Positions 26,887-35,482 of a stretch of 64,000 nucleotides of DNA are shown one piece after another; position 1 is the stretch's first letter, and every line of letters begins with the position of its first letter. Both the position numbers and the translations under genes were made by a program. Where the stretch lies: assembly GCA_964617955.1 (NCBI GenBank), contig CAZTXB010000012.1:30440-94439 (forward strand), given 5' to 3'. The DNA is from JABWCE01 sp964617955. Lineage in GTDB: Bacteria; Bacteroidota; Bacteroidia; NS11-12g; UBA9320. Below the pieces are notes generated by a model. It had not been told where the DNA came from. It ran no database searches and saw nothing but the letters and a program-made list of their open reading frames with translations.

Positions 26887-28035
26887 ATGCAAAAACCTAC
26901 TTCCAAAATTCCAAAAATCGGAACCACCATATTTACTGAAATGAGTGCCTTGGCCAGGCAACACAATGCCATAAACCTCTCTCAGGGTTTTCCCGATTTT
27001 GAATGTTCTACAGATTTGATTAAAGCCCTGAGAAAAGCCATGTACGATGGAAAAAATCAGTATGCCCCCATGCCGGGTATTTTAGAATTAAGAGAAAGCG
27101 TATCACAAAAAACCGAGGCTTTGTATAAGCGCAAGTACAATCCCGACAATGAAATTACCATTGTTCCGGGAGCCACCTTGGCTATTTTTACAGCCATTAC
27201 AGCCTTTGTGAGTAAGGGTGATGAGGTGATAGTGATAGAACCCGCATACGATTGTTATGTGCCTGCCATTGAGCTGATGGGCGGTGTTCCTGTATATTCG
27301 AGCCTGACTTATCCTGAATTTAGCATAGATTGGGAAGATATCCGATTAAAAGTAAGTCATAAAACCAAGGCCATCATTATCAATTCGCCTCAAAATCCCG
27401 GAACCTCGGTGATGAAAAACGGTGATTTAGAATCTTTAGCTGAACTTACAAGAGGTACCGACCTATTGGTGATAAGCGATGAGGTTTACGAGCACATTAT
27501 ATTTGATGGATTGGCTCATCAATCCGTGGCACTTCACGAAGAACTCGCAAGGCGGAGTTTGATCATATCCTCCTTCGGTAAAACCTACCATGTAACCGGA
27601 TGGAAAACCGGCTACGTGCTGGCACCAGAGCCAATTACAACCGAATTCAGAAAAGTTTACCAGTATAATGCCTTTTGCTCATTTGGTCCAGCGCAATGGG
27701 CGTTTAATGAGATGTTGCAAAAAACGGAAACCTACCTTTCGGTTTCGGGATTTTATGAGCAAAAGCGCGACTTCATGGCAGGTTTAATGGAAGGCTCAAA
27801 ACTCAAGGTATTGCATTCAAGAGGGTCCTATTTTCAATTGTTGGATTTTTCTGATTATTCGGAAGAAAATGATTATGAGCTTGCAAAGAGACTCACCGTG
27901 GAGTATAAAATAGCAACCATTCCTTTATCTTCGTTTTTTCATGATAAAAAGGATTTAAAATTGCTTAGAATTTGCTTTGCAAAAAAGGAAGCAACACTAG
28001 AGGAGGCCGCTAGAATTTTAAATCAATTGGAGTAA
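26887..28035 (+). CDS. Methionine/glutamine-type aminotransferase (YbdL-like, fold type I PLP)
   Basis: 382 aa. Signatures of class I aminotransferases of the YbdL/kynurenine aminotransferase branch are NLSQGFPDFECS near residue 30, NQYAPMPGILELRE, PGATLAIFTAI, INSPQNPGT, ISDEVYEHI and the PLP-lysine motif SSFGKTYHVTGWKTGY with Lys232. The enzyme is expected to transaminate methionine, glutamine or aromatic amino acids with 2-oxo acids in the cytoplasm. The next gene, 2 bp downstream, is an omega-amidase. This pairing is known from the glutamine transaminase-omega-amidase pathway, where 4-methylthio-2-oxobutanoate from methionine salvage is re-aminated. The context favours that role. Confidence 0.92.
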   Translation: MQKPTSKIPKIGTTIFTEMSALARQHNAINLSQGFPDFECSTDLIKALRKAMYDGKNQYAPMPGILELRESVSQKTEALYKRKYNPDNEITIVPGATLAIFTAITAFVSKGDEVIVIEPAYDCYVPAIELMGGVPVYSSLTYPEFSIDWEDIRLKVSHKTKAIIINSPQNPGTSVMKNGDLESLAELTRGTDLLVISDEVYEHIIFDGLAHQSVALHEELARRSLIISSFGKTYHVTGWKTGYVLAPEPITTEFRKVYQYNAFCSFGPAQWAFNEMLQKTETYLSVSGFYEQKRDFMAGLMEGSKLKVLHSRGSYFQLLDFSDYSEENDYELAKRLTVEYKIATIPLSSFFHDKKDLKLLRICFAKKEATLEEAARILNQLE

Positions 28036-28037
28036 GT

Positions 28038-28844
28038 ATGAAAAGTATACACGCTGAGACCTTAAACATCGCCATTCTACAGACGAATGTTTTTTGGGAA
28101 AACAAGGAAGATAATTTGATGCATCTTGCGAATTGCATCGATAAACTTGAGGAGGAGCATCCTTATATAGACCTCATCATTCTTTCAGAAATGTTTACCA
28201 CAGGCTTTTCAATGAATCCCGAAAATCTGGCTGAAACCATGCAAGGCCCAACTGTGAAATGGATGATGGAAGAGGCTATCGCTCATGATACTGCGGTGTG
28301 CGGAAGCTTGATTATTGAAGAGAACGGACACTATTATAACAGATTTGTGATGGTAGAAGCTTCAGGTAACGTCAATACTTATAATAAAAGGCATCTCTTT
28401 TCCATGGCAGGAGAACAGACGAAATACACAAAAGGCGATGCAAAAATTCAAATAGCGTTAAATGGATTTAAAATTACCCCCTATATATGCTATGACCTTC
28501 GTTTTCCGGTATGGTGCCGAAACACGGAGGAATCTGATATACTCATTTTCGTGGCCAACTGGCCCCAAACCAGAATCAATCATTGGAAGGCTTTGTTATG
28601 TGCAAGGGCTATCGAAAACCAATGCTATGTTTTAGGAGCGAATAGAGTGGGAAATGACGGCAACAACATCCTATACAATGGAGAGAGCATGGCCTTTGCC
28701 CCTTCAGGTGAATCATTAGGCAGCAAGGAGAATACAGAAGGGTTTATAATTGTTCAGGTTGAAAAATCCAGGATTGACTCAGTCAGGGCTAAAACACCTT
28801 TTTTATCGGACGCTGATAATTTTAAAGTTTTAAATGATATTTAA
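28038..28844 (+). CDS. Nitrilase-superfamily omega-amidase (YafV/NIT2-like)
   Basis: 268 aa, nitrilase fold. The catalytic triad can be read as Glu51 (ILSEMFTTGF), Lys117 (YNKRHLFSMAGE) and Cys151 (PYICYDLRFPVW). FSMNPENLAE and VANWPQTRINHWKALLCARAIENQ are typical of the omega-amidase/YafV branch. The enzyme hydrolyses 2-oxoglutaramate or 2-oxosuccinamate to the 2-oxo acid and ammonia. It starts 2 bp after the aminotransferase stop, so the two form an operon in which the amidase makes transamination from glutamine effectively irreversible. Confidence 0.93.
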   Translation: MKSIHAETLNIAILQTNVFWENKEDNLMHLANCIDKLEEEHPYIDLIILSEMFTTGFSMNPENLAETMQGPTVKWMMEEAIAHDTAVCGSLIIEENGHYYNRFVMVEASGNVNTYNKRHLFSMAGEQTKYTKGDAKIQIALNGFKITPYICYDLRFPVWCRNTEESDILIFVANWPQTRINHWKALLCARAIENQCYVLGANRVGNDGNNILYNGESMAFAPSGESLGSKENTEGFIIVQVEKSRIDSVRAKTPFLSDADNFKVLNDI

Positions 28845-28876
28845 ACGGAAATACAATAATTTGCACAAAAAAAACA

Positions 28877-29374
28877 ATGAAAGCACTATTTAAAATCGTT
28901 ACACTTTGCATTCTGGCTGCGACCGGGCTTACATTTTGCAAAAAATCTGATACCACCCCAACGCCTGCCTCTCCAACATTTACCAACACCCAACTGCTAA
29001 CCAACGGAGTATGGAAATGGACAGCAAGTACTTGTGATGTAGCCATTGACGTAGATGGTCTAAATGGCGCGTCTAAAGATGTACATGGACAATATCCGGT
29101 TTGCTTTACCGACGATACTTATGTTTTTAATCCGGATTCAACAACAACTGAGAGTTTTGTAACCAAATGTACTTCAGAAGGAAATTATAAAGGCACATGG
29201 ATTTTTACCAACGGAGGCAAAAACCTGCAATGGAACGGGAAAGATTTTAAGACCAAAAAATATGTCCTAAGGAATTACACCATCGTTGAGATTACCGGAT
29301 CAAAATTGGTGGTGACCTATGAAGAACCTGCCACACCTAAAAATTATGTTTTAACTAATATCTATACCCATTAA
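28877..29374 (+). CDS. Lipocalin-like lipoprotein
   Basis: 165 aa. The signal MKALFKIVTLCILAATGLTFC ends in a lipobox Cys at residue 21 followed by Lys-Lys-Ser, then a short Thr/Pro linker. The mature part has the layout of lipocalin-like proteins: LLTNGVWKWTAS, CFTDDTYVFNPDSTTTE, EGNYKGTWIFTNGGKNLQW, YTIVEITGSKLVVTYE. Three Cys in the mature part could form a disulfide. Ligand is unknown. It lies 32 bp after the omega-amidase and ends at a terminator, so it may share that transcript. Confidence 0.8.
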   Translation: MKALFKIVTLCILAATGLTFCKKSDTTPTPASPTFTNTQLLTNGVWKWTASTCDVAIDVDGLNGASKDVHGQYPVCFTDDTYVFNPDSTTTESFVTKCTSEGNYKGTWIFTNGGKNLQWNGKDFKTKKYVLRNYTIVEITGSKLVVTYEEPATPKNYVLTNIYTH

Positions 29375-29394
29375 TTGCCAACAATGACCATATC

Positions 29395-29418
29395 ATGGTT
29401 ACCCGAGGGGGTAGCCAT
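29395..29418 (+). terminator. Intrinsic terminator after the lipocalin-like lipoprotein
   Basis: Stem ATGGTTACCC / GGGGTAGCCAT with a short GAG loop and one G-U pair, followed by a run of T residues. Confidence 0.82.
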
Positions 29419-29494
29419 TTTTTTTATCTAAAAAAAAAACAGATTGGTCATCATTAATCTCATGGCAATTTAAAATTCAAGCTTAATTTGCGCC

Positions 29495-31378
29495 ATGAAC
29501 ATTTCAAAATTTAAAAACCCCATAATTTTATTTTTTACTTTGATGACGAGCTTTAACGCTATAGGCCAGAAAAAAATTCCTCTTAAAGATTTTTTTAGAA
29601 ACCCTGATAAGAGCGCTTATCAGATATCTCCTGACGGAAAATACATTTCCTATTTAGGGCCGTATAAAAAAAGAATGAATATTTATGTAAGGCCTATAGA
29701 TTCAGAAAAGGCTAAGCGCGTAACCAATGTGACAGACAGGGATTTGGGCGGTTATTTTTGGAAGTCAGGTTCCCGCTTAATTTATTTAAAAGACAATGGT
29801 GGCGACGAGAATTACCATTTGTATGCGGTGAATGCTGATGGCAGCAACTTGAAGGACTTAACCCCATTTGAAGGGGTGATGGCAGGTTTTGTGGATGAGT
29901 TAGAAGACAACGACAATGAAATGCTGATTCAGTTAAACAAGGATAATCGTGAAATATTCGATGTGTACCGCTTGAATGTCAATACAGGTGAAATGGTGAA
30001 AATTGCCCAAAATCCGGGAAACATTACCGGATGGGTAACCGATCATGACGGGAAGTTGCGCATAGCGGTTACCACAGATGGGGTATACTCTAGTTTGCTT
30101 TACCGCGAAACAGAAAAGGATACTTTTCGTTCAGTTTTAACCACCAATTTTAAAGCCTCTGTCAATCCTTTGTTCTTCGATTTTGATAATAAAAGTATTT
30201 TTATGTCGAGCAATTTGGGTAGGGATAAATCGGCTATCATAAAGTTTGATCCCGAAGGTGCTACCGAATTGGGGGTGATTTTTGAACACCCTGAGGTGGA
30301 TGCAGGCAATTTATATTATTCGCATAAAAGAAAGGTGTTGACGGCAGTAACCTTCACAACCTGGAAAACACAGCGAAAATTTTTAGACGGGCAAACACTT
30401 GAAATCTTTGAAAATTTAAAAATGCTGCTTCCGGGTTATGAGATAAGTTTAACCTCCACCACAAAAGACGAGAACACTTTCATCGTAAGAACCTATAGCG
30501 ATCGCAGTTTAGGCGCCTATTATATCTATACCTTTTCTACCAATAAATTGGTTCCCATAGGACAAGTAAGTCCGTGGCTCAAAGAAGAGGAATTGGTTGA
30601 AATGAAGCCCATCACATTTAGAAGCCGCGACGGACTGGTGATCAACGGTTATTTAACCTTACCTAAGGGCGTGGATGCCAAAAATTTGCCGGTAGTGGTA
30701 AATCCCCATGGCGGACCATGGGCCAGAGATCATTGGGGATTTAACCCTGAGGTGCAGTTTTTGGCCAATAGGGGCTATGCGGTTTTACAAATTAATTTCA
30801 GAGGATCTACCGGATATGGCCGAAACTTTTGGGAGATTTCATTTAAGCAATGGGGGCTTGCCATGCAAGACGACATTACCGATGGTGTAAAATGGTTAAT
30901 AAAGGAAGGCATTGCCGATCCAAAACGCGTGGCCATTTACGGAGGCAGTTATGGGGGTTATGCTACCCTGGCAGGCATCGCCTACACCCCAGAGTTGTAT
31001 GCCGCAGCTGTGGATTATGTGGGAGTTTCCAATCTTCTTACTTTTATGAAAACCATACCTCCATATTGGAAGCCTTATTTGGAAATGATGTATGAGATGG
31101 TAGGAAATCCCGAAACGGAAGAAACCCAAATGAAAGCTGTTTCTCCTGTATTTCATGTCGATAAAATAAAAACACCCCTATTCGTAGCACAAGGGGCAAA
31201 GGATCCAAGGGTGAACATTAATGAGAGCAATCAAATAGTGGAGGCTTTAAAGAAAAGAGGAGTAAAGGTCGAATATATGGTTAAGGAGAACGAAGGGCAT
31301 GGATTTAGCAACGAGGAGAATCAATTCGCCTTTTACAAAGCCATGGAGAAATTTTTAAAAAAACACCTTAAACAGTAA
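29495..31378 (+). CDS. S9 family serine peptidase (prolyl oligopeptidase/acylaminoacyl peptidase type), exported
   Basis: 627 aa. The N-terminus has a signal peptide (NPIILFFTLMTSFNAIGQ). Residues about 30-370 form a beta-propeller with WD/TolB-like strands (SPDGKYISYLG, RLIYLKDNGGDENYHLYAVNADGS). The C-terminal alpha/beta-hydrolase domain has PVVVNPHGGPWARD, NFRGSTGYGR and the nucleophile motif YGGSYGGYATL with Ser485. Asp570 (GAKDPRVN) and His602 (NEGHGFS) complete the triad. It probably cleaves short peptides or acyl-peptides in the periplasm. It begins 77 bp after the terminator at 29395-29418, and tolC follows 79 bp downstream. Confidence 0.94.
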   Translation: MNISKFKNPIILFFTLMTSFNAIGQKKIPLKDFFRNPDKSAYQISPDGKYISYLGPYKKRMNIYVRPIDSEKAKRVTNVTDRDLGGYFWKSGSRLIYLKDNGGDENYHLYAVNADGSNLKDLTPFEGVMAGFVDELEDNDNEMLIQLNKDNREIFDVYRLNVNTGEMVKIAQNPGNITGWVTDHDGKLRIAVTTDGVYSSLLYRETEKDTFRSVLTTNFKASVNPLFFDFDNKSIFMSSNLGRDKSAIIKFDPEGATELGVIFEHPEVDAGNLYYSHKRKVLTAVTFTTWKTQRKFLDGQTLEIFENLKMLLPGYEISLTSTTKDENTFIVRTYSDRSLGAYYIYTFSTNKLVPIGQVSPWLKEEELVEMKPITFRSRDGLVINGYLTLPKGVDAKNLPVVVNPHGGPWARDHWGFNPEVQFLANRGYAVLQINFRGSTGYGRNFWEISFKQWGLAMQDDITDGVKWLIKEGIADPKRVAIYGGSYGGYATLAGIAYTPELYAAAVDYVGVSNLLTFMKTIPPYWKPYLEMMYEMVGNPETEETQMKAVSPVFHVDKIKTPLFVAQGAKDPRVNINESNQIVEALKKRGVKVEYMVKENEGHGFSNEENQFAFYKAMEKFLKKHLKQ

Positions 31379-31456
31379 GCATTCGGGAATCAAAATATTC
31401 CACTTAAGTGAAAGGGTAGTGCCAATAAAAAACCTATAACCCAAATTATATCAGAT

Positions 31457-32878
31457 ATGAAATTAAAATTAGGAGTTGCCTTCATACTATGCACAGGATT
31501 AAATGTTTCCTTCGCGCAATCGGGATGGACACTGCAAAAGTGCATAGATCACGCCTTGCAAAACAACTTATCGATTAAGCAGGGTGAATTGAACCTTTTA
31601 AACAGCCATCTGAATTATAACCAAAGTATTGAGGCACTGGCTCCCAGCGTTTCAGGATTTGCCAATAACAATTACAACTTTGGTCGTACAATCAATCCTG
31701 TTAACAATACCTACGTTCAACAGAAAGTGCAAAGCGCTTCATTTGGGTTGAATGGACAGCTTGTGCTTTTTAATGGATTTGCAAATACGAACAACATTAA
31801 GCTAAATCGCATCAATGAAGCGGTAAGTAAAAAAGACTTGGAGGTAATTTCAAACAATATAGCCCTGCAAGTCGCAACGCAATTCCTTCAAATTCTTTTC
31901 AATGGAGAAAGCGTTAAAATAGGAGAATTGGCGATAGCATCCACCGAAAAACAACTAAAAAACGCCAAAGTATTATTTGAGGCCGGAAATTCAAACCAAA
32001 GCATCGTTTATGAATTGGAGGCCAAGTTAGCCAATGACAAACTCAATTTGGTAACGGCTCAAAACAACCACAAAACCTCCTTGGTCGCCATGGCCAATTT
32101 GTTGCAGCTGCCCTATGATGAAAATTTTAAAATTGAAAGTCCTGAAATTAAAATCCCAAACGAAACCATTAGTGATGGCAATGGAGCCATTTACGAGAGC
32201 GCTAAGAGGGTTTTACCGGAGATTGAACTGGCCATATTGAGGCACAAGGCCGCTTTGGCACAAAAAAATATTTCAAAAGGGGCCTATTATCCCACTCTGA
32301 GTTTAGTTGGAGGTGTAAATACCTTGTTTTCTGATAACTTTAAGGATTACGTCAATTTACACACCATAACCCTGCCCGTAGGATTTGTTGGTTCGACCAA
32401 AGAAATTGTGTATGCGGAGAGAGCGGCTGCCGACGGGGTGGTAACGCGACGATTCGGAGCTCAAATCGAAGACAATATTGGTAAGGCCATTGGTTTATCA
32501 CTGTCCATTCCAATCTATAGCAACGCCAGAGTTCGAACCTCCGTTAAACAGGCTGATTTAGCGATAACCCAGCAGGAACTGAACATGAAAAGAGTAGAAA
32601 ATGATCTTCTCACATCGGTTAGTACAGCGTTAGCCAATTATTCGGGAGCATTGGCCAAGTATGAGGCCTTGGTCAATGCGGTGACTTCACAAAAGAAAAA
32701 CTTTGATTTTAATACCATGCGATTTGAAGCAGGAGCCTTATCGTCGAATGACCTCGTCATTTCACAAACAGCTTATGAAACTTCCGAAACTAACCTGCTA
32801 CAAGGCAAGTATGAATTAATTTTCAGAAAAGTGTTACTTGATTTTTATCGCGGAAAACCCATCGCATTTGATAAATAA
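31457..32878 (+). CDS. TolC-family outer-membrane efflux channel
   Basis: 473 aa. Signal peptide KLKLGVAFILCTGLNVSFAQ, then the family start GWTLQKCIDHALQNNLSIKQGELNLLNS. Two long helical halves with coiled-coil character carry the repeated OEP patterns (FLQILFNGESVKIGELAIASTEKQLKNAK; QLEDNIGKAIGLSLSIPIYSNARVRTSVKQADLAITQQEL). It forms a trimeric channel-tunnel across the outer membrane and periplasm. The next gene is its likely periplasmic adaptor. No inner-membrane pump lies next to the pair. Confidence 0.94.
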   Translation: MKLKLGVAFILCTGLNVSFAQSGWTLQKCIDHALQNNLSIKQGELNLLNSHLNYNQSIEALAPSVSGFANNNYNFGRTINPVNNTYVQQKVQSASFGLNGQLVLFNGFANTNNIKLNRINEAVSKKDLEVISNNIALQVATQFLQILFNGESVKIGELAIASTEKQLKNAKVLFEAGNSNQSIVYELEAKLANDKLNLVTAQNNHKTSLVAMANLLQLPYDENFKIESPEIKIPNETISDGNGAIYESAKRVLPEIELAILRHKAALAQKNISKGAYYPTLSLVGGVNTLFSDNFKDYVNLHTITLPVGFVGSTKEIVYAERAAADGVVTRRFGAQIEDNIGKAIGLSLSIPIYSNARVRTSVKQADLAITQQELNMKRVENDLLTSVSTALANYSGALAKYEALVNAVTSQKKNFDFNTMRFEAGALSSNDLVISQTAYETSETNLLQGKYELIFRKVLLDFYRGKPIAFDK

Positions 32879-32956
32879 TACATACCAGAAGGAGGATATA
32901 GCTAAGAAATCCTGTCGGGTTTGACTTTTTAAGCGAAATCACACACAGATGAAAAA

Positions 32957-34249
32957 ATGAAAAAGCGTATAATTATTTTAGGGAGCATTTTATTGATTAT
33001 AGTAGCGACCTTATTTATTTTTAAAGGTAAGGGCGGCGATAATTTAAAAGTTTCAGCAGAGGAAGTATCGACAAAATCTATCATTCAAACGGTTACCGCC
33101 ACCGGAAAAGTTCAACCTGAAATTGAACTTTCCATCAGCCCTGATGTATCCGGTGAGATTACGGATATTTATGTTCGCGAAGGCGACACCGTGAAAGAAG
33201 GGCAAATTCTCTTAAAAATAAAACCCGATTTGTATATATCATCTGTCGATAGAGCAAATGCCGGCGTCAGCTCGTCACTCTCTGGTAAGAAAGTGGATCA
33301 GGTTTTATACAATCAGGCGAAAACAAGGTTGAGCGAAGCCCTGTCATCCTTTAGAAGGGCGAAGGAGTTATACGAAAAGAAAGCCATAAGTAAAGCCGAA
33401 TTTGAGAAAGCCGAATCGACCTATGAAGTGGCTTTGGCCGATGTAGAATCGGCAGGTGAAAAACTTGCAGCTTCGGATTTTGCAATCGACAATGCCAGGG
33501 CTAATTTACGCGAAGCACAACAAAATCTTGCCAGAACCATCATTTATTCCCCAACCGATGGCACGGTTTCAAAAATTAACAACAAAAGGGGGGAGCGCGT
33601 TGTAGGAACGGCTCAGATGCAAGGAACTGAAATTATGAGAATCTCAAATTTCGCCAATGTAGAAGTGAGGGTGGAAGTAAACGAGAATGACATCTTAAAA
33701 ATTGAGAAAGGGGATACAGCCATTATTGAAGTGGATGCCTATGGCGAAAGAAAGTTCAAAGGCGTGGTGTCTCAGATAGCTAAGGCATCGAACAAGGCTG
33801 CCTCGGCCATGAGTACCGATCAGGTAACGACCTTTGAAGTAAAAATCAGAATGTTAAAAAGCAGTTATCAGGATTTAATGACCAATAATACTTTGCCTTT
33901 TTTACCCGGCTTATCTGCCAACGTCGACATTCAAACCAACCGGGGAGACCAATTACTAGCGGTTCCCATAGAATGCGTAACCACAAGAGTGGCAGGCTCA
34001 AATGATCAGAAGAAGGAAAAGTCTAAGGATGAAAAAGATGAGGTAGTATTTGTGGTGGAAAATGGCATTGCCAAAAGGAAAAAGGTGGTTACGGGCATCC
34101 AGGACAATATGTTCATAGAGATAAAATCAGGCTTAAAACTTAAGGAGAAAGTGATAAGTGGCCCCTACAGCATTCTTTCTACAACGCTCGATAGCGGTAG
34201 AAGAGTGAAAATCGTGGACAAGGAGAGTTTGATTGAAGATAAAGATTAG
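32957..34249 (+). CDS. HlyD/MacA-type periplasmic adaptor (membrane fusion protein)
   Basis: 430 aa. An N-terminal anchor helix (KRIIILGSILLIIVATLFIF) is followed by the adaptor core. In order: a VTATGKVQPEIELSISPDVSGEITDIYVREGDTV barrel-sandwich half with lipoyl-type turn, a coiled-coil hairpin about residues 105-185 (RAKELYEKKAISKAEFEKAESTYEVALADVESAGEKL), the returning half (NLARTIIYSPTDGTVSKI) and a beta-barrel (VEVRVEVNENDILKIEKGDTA). A membrane-proximal domain interrupted by a charged KKEKSKDEKDE loop ends it. It is most like MacA adaptors that serve ABC pumps of the MacB type. Its stop overlaps the convergent next gene, and no macB-like gene follows. Confidence 0.92.
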   Translation: MKKRIIILGSILLIIVATLFIFKGKGGDNLKVSAEEVSTKSIIQTVTATGKVQPEIELSISPDVSGEITDIYVREGDTVKEGQILLKIKPDLYISSVDRANAGVSSSLSGKKVDQVLYNQAKTRLSEALSSFRRAKELYEKKAISKAEFEKAESTYEVALADVESAGEKLAASDFAIDNARANLREAQQNLARTIIYSPTDGTVSKINNKRGERVVGTAQMQGTEIMRISNFANVEVRVEVNENDILKIEKGDTAIIEVDAYGERKFKGVVSQIAKASNKAASAMSTDQVTTFEVKIRMLKSSYQDLMTNNTLPFLPGLSANVDIQTNRGDQLLAVPIECVTTRVAGSNDQKKEKSKDEKDEVVFVVENGIAKRKKVVTGIQDNMFIEIKSGLKLKEKVISGPYSILSTTLDSGRRVKIVDKESLIEDKD

Positions 34250-34719
34250 TGGATCTGTTCAAAAAGCTTGCGGTAATCGTACTGCAAGTCTTCGTGTAGT
34301 TGTGATATGGATTTGGTAATTTTATGACTCAAGCGCATTTGTAAATTTTGAAGTGTGACCGAGTTTTTGAAATCGAGGGTGCCTGTATTTAAATTTTTAT
34401 AAAAATGCAGGAGCAATTCAATCTCAGCAGTTTTCTTGCCTGAAAATTTGATAAATTTGTTCGTAAATTTTAAAATTTTGCGAAGAGATTTTTTTGCCAG
34501 ATAAGAATTGGTCGGATTAATTTCATCGAACAATTGATCCATCTCGCGTTTTATGGTATTCAAAAAAATGTCTTCGTTTTCAGCCTCGAATAATAGGTAG
34601 GCCAGAAGTTCTTTGTTGTCTTTTTTATATTTTGAAATAACCAAAAGCAAATCAATAAGCTTGGGGGCGTCTAGAAACTGAAGTTCCTTTTTTATCTCAT
34701 TAAGGGAATGGTTTTTCAT
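34246..34719 (-). CDS. Hypothetical helical cytoplasmic protein
   Basis: 157 aa from the ATG at 34719. A start 12 bp further up (MYSI) is also open, but MKNHSLNEIKKELQFLDAPKLIDLLL looks like the natural N-terminus. The protein is Lys/Leu/Glu-rich and predicted all-helical (KYKKDNKELLAYLLFEAENEDIFLNTIKREMDQLF). It has no signal peptide or membrane segment. I recall similar short conserved proteins in Bacteroidota without a known function. Its 3' end overlaps the adaptor gene's stop by 4 bp in convergent orientation. Confidence 0.75.
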   Translation of the reverse strand: MKNHSLNEIKKELQFLDAPKLIDLLLVISKYKKDNKELLAYLLFEAENEDIFLNTIKREMDQLFDEINPTNSYLAKKSLRKILKFTNKFIKFSGKKTAEIELLLHFYKNLNTGTLDFKNSVTLQNLQMRLSHKITKSISQLHEDLQYDYRKLFEQIH

Positions 34720-34813
34720 AATTGAATACACAAAAGTAGGAGAATGATCACAAAGCGCTGAGAAAAGAAATGAGAGGCAAGGAGTGACGAAAGGATGTGT
34801 TTAGAAATTAAGG

Positions 34814-35398
34814 ATGAATGTCAAAAACGAATTGCCGCACGACGGAGAGGTTTACCACATTTCTCGGTTTTTTAATTCAGAGGAGAGGGTCATGTATTTT
34901 AATGCCTTGCGCGATGAGGTGGCCTGGAATCAGGAGCCTATTCGGATGTTTGGAAAATGGATACAACAACCTCGTCTCACAGCGCTCTATGGAAATTCTG
35001 CAAAGACCTATAAGTATTCAGGGCTGGCCATGACTTTGCACCCATGGAGCGATACCCTTTTACAAATAAAAAAGAAGATTGAATCGGCAGCACAGCAAGA
35101 ATTTAACACAGTTTTACTGAATTTATACCGAGATGGAAGCGATAGCATGTCATGGCACAGTGACGATGAGAGCACTCTGGGTAAAAATCCTGTGATTGCC
35201 TCGTTGAGTTTTGGGGCCTGCCGAAATTTTAAATTCAGGCACCGTAAAGACAAGAAAAAGGTAGTGAATATAGCATTGGATGATGGAAGTTTGCTGCTAA
35301 TGAAGGGGACCACACAACACGATTGGGAGCATGCCTTGCCAAAGTCCCGGAGAATTTTAGGACCCAGAATTAATTTAACTTTTAGGTGGGTGGAATGA
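34814..35398 (+). CDS. alkB: AlkB-type 2-oxoglutarate/Fe(II) dioxygenase, DNA alkylation repair
   Basis: 194 aa, typical of short bacterial AlkB homologues of the ALKBH2/3 type. The iron ligands are His115, Asp117 (SWHSDDE) and His173 (DWEHALPK). The 2-oxoglutarate-binding arginines are in RINLTFR (Arg185, Arg191). NLYRDGSDSMSWHSDDE and ASLSFGACRNFKFRH are family signatures, as is the PRLTALYG substrate-loop region. It removes methyl groups from 1-methyladenine and 3-methylcytosine in DNA or RNA. It sits directly beside the repressor and polymerase cassette, convergent with the repressor gene, so the region forms a small DNA-repair island. Confidence 0.93.
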   Translation: MNVKNELPHDGEVYHISRFFNSEERVMYFNALRDEVAWNQEPIRMFGKWIQQPRLTALYGNSAKTYKYSGLAMTLHPWSDTLLQIKKKIESAAQQEFNTVLLNLYRDGSDSMSWHSDDESTLGKNPVIASLSFGACRNFKFRHRKDKKKVVNIALDDGSLLLMKGTTQHDWEHALPKSRRILGPRINLTFRWVE

Positions 35399-35482
35399 TT
35401 GGATAAGGCCTTTCGCATTCACGGCGCATCAGTAAATTGAGCTCTTAAGCGCTTTTTGGCAGAAAAGCAGAATGCTCCAAAC

